Of a stretch of DNA of 64,000 nucleotides, positions 34,381 through 45,570 are shown piece after piece. The number at the start of each line of letters is the position of its first letter. Positions within the stretch are counted from its first letter, which is position 1. The position numbers were made by a program, and so were the translations under genes. The notes beneath the pieces were generated by a model that was not told the DNA's origin, searched no databases, and was given only the letters and a program-made list of their open reading frames with translations. This DNA is from Pelargonium tetragonum (lineage: Eukaryota > Streptophyta > Magnoliopsida > Geraniales > Geraniaceae). Location: the NCBI GenBank assembly GCA_036897445.1, contig JAYMTL010000026.1, positions 1-64,000 on the forward strand. Direction: 5' to 3'.

Positions 34381-37300
34381 CCCAAAGGGTAATCCAGTTA
34401 GAGCTAAAAGGGGGCCTTCTTACTAAGAAAGAATTCTTCTTTGAAGGGTATATACATTTCCAGTTTTGAGGGCCTACTTTTAGATACTTTATTTAGTATT
34501 TTACCGGGTTATCTAAAAAAACTAGTATAATAAGGACTCTGGAGCCTAGTAAGGATGCCCGCAAGCCCTTGTCTTGTGCAAAACTCTCCTTTAAGAACTG
34601 CTAACTAATCCCATATAGATAAAAGCGAAACTATCAGCCTGAAAGAAAGTTTCTGAAAATTAAGTCAACATTTCACGCTTATGTTTTCAAGGTATTACTC
34701 AAATAAAGTATTTACAAGGGTATTCTTTGCTTACATTTATTTCTATTTAGGATTTCTTCTATTCTTTTTAGAAATTCCAGTTCTCGGTATTTTATTTCTC
34801 CAATTTCAGGGTGGTTCACACATTCGAGAAAGGGATCTAGTACCTTTTTATGGATCAACTGCTGAGATAAGGCAACCTCTACTAAATTAGGGTTAGGGAA
34901 TAGTTACGAAAATAGAGCTCCCTAAGCATAAATAAGAGTTGCCCGTTATAAATAGGAAAGCTCTCGCCTCTCTGAAATTAGTTATGTACCAAGTGCTCCC
35001 CCTTTATCTTAATCTGGAAGCTTTTAATCACAGAGTCCTTTTCTATAAACAAATAACACAGAATTTGACTTTGAGCGTTCTATAACCTCAACTATCCAGG
35101 CTTCCCTCCAACCAATGCACAAAATTGAAAATGATAAGAAAGAACCTGGTCTAAATAAGCTGTTCCCGTAGCTCCAAGAAAGAGTGTGACTAAGGTTCTA
35201 AGATTCAAACCTACGAGCTTTCCAGCTAATTTTTTTTATCCATAAGAGCTTTCCTAAGCGCATTCCTGGCAACAAAAGAGGTTATTTCTCAGCGACACAT
35301 TTTGTACAACTACTAAGCAATTTATACTAAACATTTAAAAAGGAACCCTTTCTGTTTAGTTTAAGTGGGGCTGAACCCTAGCTATTTTACATATATATTT
35401 ATTCTTAGAAAGACTTTTATTACTCGAACTGAAAGCGAGGTAAACTAAACTATTAAGTATCCTAACTAGTGTATCCGGGCGAGTTATAGAAATTATAGAG
35501 TTCGCTTTGCTGATTAAGATTTTGTTTACAAATGAGGTTGGTACAGCTAAATTGAAAATTATAATGAAACTGGGACTAAATAACTTCGAATACAAGGACT
35601 TCCTCTTGTAAATGATATAAATAAAACATAACTAAAAAACTTCTTTTTAAAGCTTCTAGGTACCAAAACCCTATGCAACTGAACGAATAAGACAGTTCTT
35701 TGTACAGAAGTTATACTTAACCCGCTTTCTTTGTTAAAGTAAAGTTACCGTTAATAAACCTAAGAAAGCAAACTTTTCTAGCCTTGGAAATAAAGGAAAC
35801 CTCCCAGAGTTTTGATAAATGCACCCCCTTAATCCAGTATTAGGGAATGCCTTAGTTTTTCTATCTTGCTATTTATACAATTGCCAAAGGGAAATCTACG
35901 TACAATTAGATACTACTATATACTTCCACAACTCTTCCCGTATAGTAGAGGGTGCTTCCCTTAGAAATTCTTCTACCCATACCCAGAAAAATCTCTTTTA
36001 AGCAGAAACCCCTTACTCAAAATTTAGTATAGCTTGGTGTTTATCACACGCCTCCTTTACCCCTAATTAACTGTATGCACTTTGCCAAAACCCGGATTAC
36101 ATTACACTAAAATGAATCTTACAATGCTAGGAAAACCATAACCTCAGTCACTCCTTTTTTTATCTTCAGAATTATCGAGTTCTTTTTAGTCACGAATTCC
36201 TGCTATCTAAAGCATCTCGTTTGTAACTACTCACCTATCTTTAATATATTTAATATTTAAGAGAAAATCTTTATTACTTATATGAGAGGAAGACCCCACT
36301 ATATTGTACAAACTCCCAAGAAATTTCACAAGAACTAGCTCTACTTCTTGATTTCTGACTTGATGAGGGGCTCTTTTACTTTTTCAGTTCAGAAGCTCTC
36401 CTATTAGTATTAGCAGACACTTTCACTTTCCGGGGCCTTAGAGCTTTTGTTGAACAGTTCTTATAAAAGGTACTCCTACGAATTAAGTAACACGTCTTTT
36501 CGAAATAGCGGGGAGGCCCTTATTCTATTTCATCGGTTAGAATCAAGTTCCCCTAAGGGTGGGAGTTTTTATAAAGCCCCTCTTCAAAAACAGGTTTAAT
36601 AGGCAGTAGGCCTTTATCCTTATAGGTTTAGTGATTTGGACTTATGCTTTCTTTTTTATAGAGAGGGGCTCTAATATGACTAGCAAAACCCATTTGTTGG
36701 TAATTCTTTTCTAAGAAAAAGTATAACGCATTCCCTAATTATTAAAAACTGATTTGAGGTGCGCTATAATGCTAGTGGATGCACCCCGTTTTCTGCATAG
36801 TATCTAAAATTATGATTTATTGTTATTTACCCCGCCTTTTGACTTTTGAATAGTATCTCTTTCGAATATACATAAGCAAGCTCTTTTTTCTTTTTTGAGA
36901 TAAAATTTTTTTAGGTTTTTTAAGGGTTTAAATGCAAGAGCAATTTTATAATACAAATAAGATATAAGAGGTAAAATACAGGGAATTCAAGTCTAAAGCA
37001 GTGCTAGGGTTTCTTTTGAGATAGGAATACCCTTAAGCAGGTTAATTAACAAGACCTAGAAAAAAAGATAAGAATAGGGCAAGCTATTGGGCTAAAATAT
37101 CCTCGGAATCCAACTGAGTAAAAATCTCCTTTTGAGTCGTATCAAAGTAAATACCAGCCCAGTATACCCGGGGTAAGTATAAATTATCAAGTCAGAAGCT
37201 TTTGCCAGTGTATGTGTTTCTTGGATCAGATTTTGATTACAAGTTTTTACTAAAAGTCCGGAACGGAGCCCTTGGAGTAGCTTAAACCTCTTTTGTCTAG

Positions 37301-37485
37301 GGTTTGGTCAGACTCCTAAGCGAATACTCTTGACTTGAGCTACGGAAAGGTTATTTAACAAGTTCTCTATTTATAGGTTTTGATAAAAAGGGCCCACTAA
37401 AAAAAGTCAATTAAATACTGAAAAATCTTCCTTACTTATAACATTTTTGTCTAGTTAACCCCTCTAAGAAGAAATTACCTGACGA
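34380..37485. other. Gene-free AT-rich body, segment 5
   Basis: No gene is supportable. A hydrophobic 69-codon frame at 34681-34890 shares its reading frame with the fossil upstream, but it looks like AT-driven Phe/Leu/Tyr-rich noise. It is followed by 'ttagggttaggg' (34888-34899). A B-box-like 'agattcaaacctacgag' (minus-strand T arm, four of five pairs with one wobble) lies at 35201-35217. Confidence 0.55.
34888..34899 (+). repeat. Two TTAGGG units
   Basis: 'ttagggttaggg' is exactly two copies of the telomere repeat used by most filamentous fungi and animals. Two units are too few to call an interstitial telomere, and they may be chance. Confidence 0.3.
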
Positions 37486-39065
37486 AGAAGTTCCTTGCTT
37501 ATTACCTGCCTTCCTAAGACTATTACACTCTACTACGAGGCCTTATACTCTCTAGCGATAAGAACAGAAGACACTGAGTAATGCGCCTTAAGGAAACAAG
37601 CCATTAATATCTTATTCCATGATAAGTACCTATACAACAACAAGAGTTCTATAAAACGTAAGCTACAATAACTACAAAGGGCTACAGCAACAGGGTAAAT
37701 ACACCACGTTCCTATCCACTACTACTCTTCCGGTTCCTGCATCTCCAGCTCCTAAGCAACAAGGTATAGAAGCTATACCCTTTAAACAAAGTAAAGAAGA
37801 AGCAAGTAAAAGAAAGAAGCCTGCTCAAGTAAAGCAAAGAAAGAAATAGGTGGGTGTCATAAAGTATGTATGCGTAATCAGGATACTTTATTACCTCCTT
37901 TACTGCGTGTCAATGGACTCTTACATTATACAACTAGGGGCCCTCCCTCCATACTGAGAAAAAAACGGAGGAATATACTTTTAACAACTAGAAAACTACT
38001 CTATTTTAGGTTTAGGGGAAACTTCTTACTTAAGAGGGCCCCCTCGTTAGTGAACTCACTATAACTAATAAAGGAACTCTAACTCTCATATTATTATTAG
38101 AAAGATATTAAACTCTATCTCTTTATTAACAAAAAGAATACTTGATAGAATAGGATCATGATACAAGAATTACTATAAACTACTATAGAATAAGTATAAG
38201 AGTAATAGAGAGACTGCTAAGGGGTATAGATAATAGACTTCCTCCTAATAAGTTAAAGTGAATACAATAGAAGAGTTACAAAAAGACAATCACTCTCGGT
38301 TACAGGAAGAAGGCTGCTAAGAGAAGGGTCTTTCCCTTAAGACTCGTAAAGGTATAGTTACTAAAAGGGCTCGAAAGGGGGAGTTTAGCTCAGAAGAGGA
38401 ATCCTAGAACCCCTTTGAAAGGTGTAGCTTATATATAAGAAAGGGGGTATCAAGAAAAGTAGGGTCCAGAATAAGCTACAGAAAAGTAAGTGAATAAGAG
38501 GTTGTAGATTTTTGTGTACTCGTGTTGTTCCTTTTTTTGAAAGGGTTTCAATTCCCGAAAAGGACCCTGGGAAGTCTAAATAGCAGTATATAATATTCCT
38601 GTTTTCCGGCAGTTAGCAAGAAGTATTAAGCTAACAAGAAAGGTCTGAAGAATAAACATTAGGTGGCTGTCTATAAGGTGTAAGTAGTTTCTTTTTAGTG
38701 TATAACATTAACCTTTCTTCTCTAAGTTCCAGTCGGTAGGAGTCCTGTAATATTCAATTATCTCTTAGTTTCTCCCCTCTTTTTTAACGATAAACGCAAA
38801 GTACAAGAGGTAATGCAATTATGGATCTTTTAATACAACTCTTATACAATATATATACACCCTTTTTCTAGTAAAATAGCTAATAAATGCTTAATAGATA
38901 AAGAGAGTAATACAAATACATACTATAACTACAAAGAAAAGATATACTCTACTAAAAGCTACTAAACTTTCTATATTCTATATACATTCTAGGCAACAAC
39001 AAAGGCAACAAGTCTAGGTATCAAGACTCATAAGAAGGTAGAGATTTATATCTTTCCTGAGTTGT
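37485..39065 (+). repeat. R1 repeat island C (tandem modules, decayed)
   Basis: This is the longest R1 island. FNDK-type blocks lie at 37552-37574, about 38118-38141 and 38774-38810, some 565 and 660 bp apart, so the island looks like tandem modules. Between them are an Ala/Pro stretch (37725-37750); APKQQGIEA from 37748, sharing 22 of 23 bases (37747-37769) with 946-968 in island A; Lys-rich stretches (KRKKPAQVKQRKK at about 37808-37846, and RKKAAKRR near 38308); 'aggtgggtgtc' at 37848 and 'aggtggctgtctataaggtg' at 38661; 'ctgcgtgtca' near 37902; and 'ccagtcggtaggagtcct' at 38729-38746, matching 840-880. The tails share 'agagtaatag' with 551-560. Frames are broken and the family is unknown. 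Confidence 0.6.
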
Positions 39066-41540
39066 TCTAGTTTTGAGTTTACTTTAGTCTTTTTCCTAAT
39101 ATTCATTCTAACTAAGGATTCTCCCCGGTTACAGATTTGAATCCTAGTTAACACCCGGGAGTTTTTGCTATAAATCTTGTATAAAGGACAATATAAATAT
39201 ATAATAATTAGTACCTACCGAATTAAAAAAGAATACCTAAAGAGTTCAGTTAACCTTATCCTTTCCTTTATTTGGTATGAAATATTGAAGTTGCCCGAGG
39301 TTTTTTTACAAGAATCCTTTTTGTTTGCATTTGACCCAACGCAGGGCCCTGGAAAGAAGATATGCAGAGACTTTAAATGTTAAAAAAGGGGAATCCGTGA
39401 GTTTCACTTTCCAGTAAAGAGATAACAAGAACTTCAATAACAAAAAGACTTGGATATATTATCTGTATGTTGTTTACACACCCTCGATTTAGTAATTTAT
39501 TTGCTTATGATTAGTAAGTACCTCTAGGTGATAACGAAAAAGTTCCAGAGGAATCCAGTAGAAGATCGGAGTCTTTCGCCCATATATTAGGATTTCCTTG
39601 AGTTGGATATAGGGCCTTAGGAGGTTGGGCATAACACACTTAGTTGGCGGGAAGTTTTTTCTGAAATCTCTTAAAAAGATAAGCTCTTTTTAGAAAGAAA
39701 ATTAGTAAGTAAAAGGGAACCTTATAGGTTTCAAATTTGAGAGTGTTGGATTTGAACCTCTTTAATAAGGAAACTTTTTGTTTTGTACAAATAACCTGGA
39801 TTGAAAAAAAAATGAGCACAAAAGAATCTTCGAGTATCTACTAAGTGACAAGCAACTAGTAATTTATAAGTTATACCCTTCTGAAAAAGGAGCAGTTTAG
39901 GTTTTGACCCGCAGCCAATTCTTGTAAAAGTAGTAGACACTAAGGAAGCCCCTTTTCAAATTCCTGCAATTCCCTAGAGATTTTACACGTAAAAGATTTC
40001 AATGTAAAAATAATACAAAGAGACAATACTCAAGTGGAATTCCGGCGATTCTAGCTTACAAAAAGGGAAAGTTAAAACTCCAAAACCTGTAATATCAAAC
40101 CCTTACACATTACACAGCTCAAAATCTTCCTATTTTCCTCGGACTCTGTAAAATCCTTTTTATCAGTATACCCTTTTTCTTGTGAACCCTATTTCATTTC
40201 TATCTCACTCAGCATAATAGCAAGGACTCAACGACCAAGAGGACTCAGCTCTCCTAAGGAACACTTTTTAACTACCCGTTTTGACCCCAGACTTTCTTTT
40301 CTAATATTTCAGTTTCAATCCGTCTTTACTGGATAATTCTTAACTTGTTTTATTCTGTATTCCAGATTAGAGGCAAGAAAAATCCTTAGAACTCCCCTTC
40401 CCCTCTAAAGTTAGAATTTAGATTCTACCTAAGCTAACCTCTAAGAAAAAACCCAGCTGAATTAGAAGCGCTTTTTGACCTACTTTCGAGAAGTTCTAAA
40501 GAGGAGTGGAATTTTTTATAAAATAAACGTAAATTGGAATAAGTTTTCTAAGGGTCCTTTTTTATTCTTTATTTATTTCAAGAGGGTTATAAATAATATA
40601 TTAGTAGCAAGTACCTCCCTTATCCCTAGACGCGTTGACCAAGTATATCTCCTATTTTTTAAATAAATGCAGTCTCTTACTCTTAGTACAATAGAGCACC
40701 AAATTCCCTGGTTTACGAAACGCAGCTCGATTTTCCTTCATTTTTCTTGGTTGCTTTGTTTTCCAGTAGCTTAATTAAGAATAGTACTGAAATAGAAAAA
40801 GAGTAGTGTAGTGCGCTTTCCTTATGTTTGGAGAAGTTAATCGTTTAGGGGTAAATATGATTTGAAGTTCTATTTGTACCAATCTTAGCCTTATTAAAGT
40901 TTCTCCTGCCTGTTATGACCTTTGGGCAGCCCCTATCTATAGAATAAGGTACCTGAGTAATCCCTTTTAAGTACTTAGGCTAACACAATATTTAGAGAAT
41001 GCTGGGTATATATAAGTATAAGGACTCCGTTTGTATTTTTTATTTTAGATTTTAGTACATTTTTTAGAGAGTCTAAGACACGGAGTATTCTTTTTTCTGG
41101 GTCAACCCACAATGGAATAATCGCTTGTAATCTCTAATATAGTTATAGAACTTTCAGCTAGCTGAGCTCACTCATTACACAAAAAGTCTATTTTATACCC
41201 TTACTATAATCTCTAATTAAACTTGTTTGTATACCATACTTTTTAGTGACTTACTTTTGATAGGACAGAATTCTTTTCTTAATTGACACCTAATTAGCAA
41301 AGCCCATATATATCAATATATAAATAGAAAAACCTTGAACTTAAGTGAAGCGTATAACTGGTTGAGTAGTCCCGAGAAAGACTATAAGAAAAGCGGGCAA
41401 GACTTTTGTGTAATACGATTGGCGAAACCACCGAGCTTCCTTCAAGGAATTAGCCGAGAGATTAGAACCACTGATCCAACTCTTAACTTTTTCTTGGTAC
41501 TAGAACTTCAAACTTTTTTTTCATAATAAAAAAGAGTTTG

Positions 41541-41605
41541 CTTAACTAACCTTTGCACGCCAATTCCACGAGCGAGTGCTTTACCGCTTCGATATACTTA
41601 AGAAA
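41541..41605 (-). other. tRNA-like sequence with exact tRNA spacing (GTG in loop position)
   Basis: The minus strand reads 'cgaagcggtaaagc', a good D arm. Exactly 27 nt then separate the AGC of the D stem from the GTT of 'caaaggtta', the standard class I distance. Counted this way the anticodon loop is TCGTGGA, with GTG (His) in the anticodon position but C at position 33. The anticodon stem pairs at only three of five positions, counting G-T, and the T loop is degraded. It shares 'gcgtgcaaaggtt' with the site at 7318-7392. Confidence 0.38.
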
Positions 41606-42629
41606 GAATAGAAACACTTTACTACCCCTCATTGCAAAGGATGATCTAAAGATCTAAATCTATTTGTATATAAGTGATTTAGTACACATAAGGAGTCCTA
41701 CTTAGTTTAATAGTCACTCCTAAACTTTCTTAATCCTGTTTAATCTGATTATAGAGAACTAAGAAAATCTCTTACATAAGGTATCAGGTCTTTTAGGGAA
41801 AGCATAACCAATTCTTACTCGCGTAAACTTTAGTCTTTTTCAAAATTCAACTCAAGTTTTTAAATTGAGTCATCTACTTGCATGCAGGAAGCCGCCCCCT
41901 GTTTGTTAATTTTTGATAAGTAATTTCAAATTATAAGTTTGTAAGCAATTAATAGATAAATAGGTCTCCTTGTGAGTTTAGTCTCTTAATAAATGAACTT
42001 CTTTACTAAAGAGTAAAGTTTTTGTTATACATTATTTTTTGCATCCCTACTCGTTTTATAGTATAATTTGCTCAGTTTTATCTAGTCTATTTAGAAACGC
42101 TCTCGTGATTCTCGCTTATCCTTTAAATTGAATCTAAACCTATCCTATTTTTTGTATTTTGTATATTCTAAGAACTTTTGTTACTAATAAGAGCAAAGCT
42201 TGATGAAAGGGGAAGGCTTTTTTCTTCTCGATTCAGTGTAATAACTTCTATTCAATTTGAAAGGAATTTTCCTCAGTTCCATATCTAAATCTAACTAAGC
42301 AATGGAGTTTAGAAAACGAATAGCTAACTTCTGTTTAGGCTAAAGCCCTTTTATAAATATAAAAAAGTCCTGGTGTCTATGATTTCGGGCTCTTACAAGT
42401 TGATATCAAAGTAATGAATTTCCTGGAGGGAGATAGTTTACTTATAAGATACGGAAGAGTAATAAAAATCTCATACAAAATAAGAGCTCTGAATAAGGCT
42501 AGAGAAGATGGAGAGTAACAGGGTAGGGTTAACTTTATTTAAATACTGGGTAAGCTTTGCGTGGTTTGTGAACTTCTTTCTTAAGGGGATACTTTGTTTC
42601 TCTTGTTAAAACCAAGTTCTTATAGGAGC

Positions 42630-42702
42630 TCTCTATATTTGAACCCTTGACTTATACTTTTCATAGACTTTTGCTTTACCAAGTAATCAAGGACTTAAAA
42701 CT
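42630..42702 (-). other. tRNA-like sequence (D and T blocks at tRNA distance)
   Basis: The minus strand has 'gattacttggtaaagc', resembling a D arm, then 28 nt, then 'caagggttcaaat', resembling a T arm. One extra base in the variable loop is normal for tRNAs. The candidate anticodon loop is CTATGAA, but the stem around it does not pair, and no acceptor stem is visible. This is a decayed tRNA or a tRNA-derived repeat. Confidence 0.35.
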
Positions 42703-45496
42703 TGTCTATAGCTTGATTTTTTTAATTCTAGAGTTAACGGATTTTCCTAAGCCATCGTTATATCATTTATCTAAGAGTTTTGCTTTTTCTCTATTTCATA
42801 GTAATTCTAGGACTGCCTTTTGAATTTGAATAAGGTATCCTTACTTAACAAAAAGGGTATTCAAGAGACATAAGTGCATGTTGAGAGTCATTATTCAAAC
42901 GAAGGGTCTACCTTGTCATATAAAGGCGCATTGTACCGGGTTCAACCCATTAACTGAGAATAACTAATGCAATGTTTATTCTCCCCTAGTGTAGGGGATT
43001 TCCTATGACTAAAAACGGGATCTGCTTACTATAGAGAGTCTAAATAAGTATAAATCGGTTTCGCTAACGGGTGCCCCCTTATACGAAATTCCTATAAATA
43101 ACAAACAGCAGTAAAAGTAAAAAGGAAGAGTTAAGGGGGTACGCTACTTTTTCTTTTTAGAGTCAGCCATGTGTGCTTACTACAAAATGAAGTTTATTTT
43201 GGGGTAGTTCGTAAATACAAGTTCAAGCGCTCCCATTTCTGAGTTGTCTCTCTAGGAAATACTAGGCTATATAGCGATCGGAGAATTCCTTAGTTTATAA
43301 ATTCGTGTAAGGGCTGCCACTTTTTGTAAAAAAGAGGAATGGATACCCTCGTTAGCTATTTCAACACATATGATTATCCGAGGTTACTCCTTTCTTTTAG
43401 AGTAATAAGTAGGAAAAGACTCCATTTCAACTTACAAAAAGAATGTTAAAGTTACAAAGTTACATATAAAAGAGACCCCTTTTAAAAGCTAAATTTGAGG
43501 TACAAAACTAGAAGGGCCTTCTTTCAAGTATAAAAGCTCCGGGAAGTTCTCTTAAGTGGCTTTATAAAAAGATAGTAATTCTTAACTCGTACAAAATCCG
43601 CTTAGAATTCTTTAGGGGGACCCCTAAGTTAAGTCTACACACAAAAACTAAATTCTATTTTTAGAAATTTCTAGGCTTTTTCAAAAGTGCTTTTTAGTAC
43701 TTTAGCTATACTCTATAATGAAGTATTCTCTAGTGTAAGGAGACTCGTTTACGGTATTGTATATATCTTTCTTGTTAAATTAAAGCTAGGAAAAACCTAA
43801 TTAAGTGTACGCTACGCGAGTCTACCTCGAATTTTTATTACTTTGAAAGGGGAGCTTAAACTTACATACAACAAGAGTTTTCAGGGTCCCCTTTTCGGAA
43901 GAAAGATAAGGATATTTCAAGCTTTCGTCACTAATTAAAAAGGATTCTTGTATCAAGCCTGTTTTAGAGCAAGGAAGTCCCGGAGACAAAACACTCTACT
44001 TTATTCCGTAATAGAGACTTTCATAAGTGTTACTGGTTCAATCTTCAGGAGTTAACCCTTTTAGCCCTTTATTATATTCCACAAAAAGCAATAACAGAGA
44101 ACTGTAGGGTTTTGCTTTGCTTCTCTATAACTTAATTTGAACATTTCTCTAAAGGAATCTAAAACTCAAAATCCTTACTCGCAAGCGGACCCTTTTTTCA
44201 GGTTAAGAAAACCCATTAAATTGCCCATTTAACGGAGGACACAGCAAAACCCTCAGAAGTCCTCAAAGTTATAGTAACTCTATCCATTTGGATCTATCAA
44301 AAATTCCATGATACCAAAACAAGCAAGAAAGTAGGATATTACCGGCCGTTACTAACCAAAAAGTAGATTCTAGAATCTTAAACTCTTGCAAAGAGGAGTA
44401 ACCCTCCTTAGTAGTGCTCTTTCAGCCCTTAGGATCCAAAAAGTCTTATCTTAGGAATAGAAATTTTCTCCTATTTATCCTTTTTCTTATTATAAAGTAC
44501 CCTGCGTGCTATTTTGACTAAGAGTTTTATAATATATGCTGCTCTCCTAAGTTTTCAGAGCTTGGTTTCTTGTTGATACTACGGACTGGCTTTTTTACTT
44601 ACTTTTACTGGCGGACTTTCTTATATTATCTATTATCTAGATACTTATTCTAAATTTAAGGGGCTCTGGTATATACAGCAGTGGGATTCCTTATAAACGC
44701 TTGTAAATCTTTTATTATAAAACTTTATATTAAACTAGAGGAGTCCGAAATCTTGTAAAAAACTACCCATAAACGGACCTTTAAGAGTATCCTTTTGGAT
44801 TTCAACGACCTACCTTTCTATACAGCCTAGTAATAACCTATCCTTGTTAAGTAGAAAGGGTAAAGGTAGAAGTTAGCCTCTATCCTCTATATTAATTAGC
44901 TAGACTACTCAGAATAAAGCCTTTTTAGAGCCTATCACGGATTCAAAACTATCTTTATAATTTTCTTCTTTAAAGCCAAGGAATTAAACTCTATAAAAAG
45001 GAAATCCTTCATAAGGACCGAGCGAAGAGAATGATACTCAAACTTACTTAAATAAAGAAGAGATGTGGGCGAGCCCCCTCTATAGTATAGACAATAGAAT
45101 TGGGATCTTGCTTTCAGTAAAAAACTTGTAAAGGGAAGCAGAAGGGTATGCTTTGTATCTGGGAAATTCCAATTTTTTGGTTTGCAACTAAAACTAATAG
45201 AAACCCGCTATCTTTTTATTAATTCAAGAAACATCGATTAGGGGTAATACAAATATAAAGAAATCTCTTGCTTGAGCCCGGAGATTAGGTAGAAGTCGGT
45301 ATAGACACATTTAGAGAGACGTACCCTTGTAAAACCCCGGAACGTTTTTATCCGGATAGTTCAAGTAGAGTACAAAAGAATTTCTTTTATTGTAATAATA
45401 ACCTCATTATCATTATATACTTTCAAGAAAAAGAAAATTCTAAAACTTCAGGACCTTAGACTCTATTATAAATACTCAAGAGCCAGGCCCACATAT

Positions 45497-45570
45497 GCCA
45501 AGAATGAGGATTCGAACCCTGGACATCCTTATTAACTATCGGGTGCTTTAATTACCATGTTCAAGGGGAG
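45497..45570 (-). other. tRNA-like sequence, possibly a decayed tRNA-Asn (GTT)
   Basis: On the minus strand the AGC of the D arm and the GTTC of the T arm are exactly 27 nt apart, the class I standard. The anticodon loop so placed is TAGTTAA, with GTT (Asn), and the next bases 'ggatgtccagggttcgaatcc' follow the layout of tRNA-Asn (E. coli has GTATGTCACTGGTTCGAGTCC). Three of five anticodon stem pairs hold. Position 33 is A rather than T, and the acceptor stem cannot be closed. This is the best overall tRNA match in the window, yet still decayed. Confidence 0.42.

Noticed and set aside
34888-34899. Interstitial telomere
   Set aside because: Only two TTAGGG units and no further array on either side.
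41335-41526. 63-codon plus frame with SPEKDYKKSGQDF
   Set aside because: Considered as an exon remnant. There is no support in flanking sequence, no clear splice sites and no match I can name.
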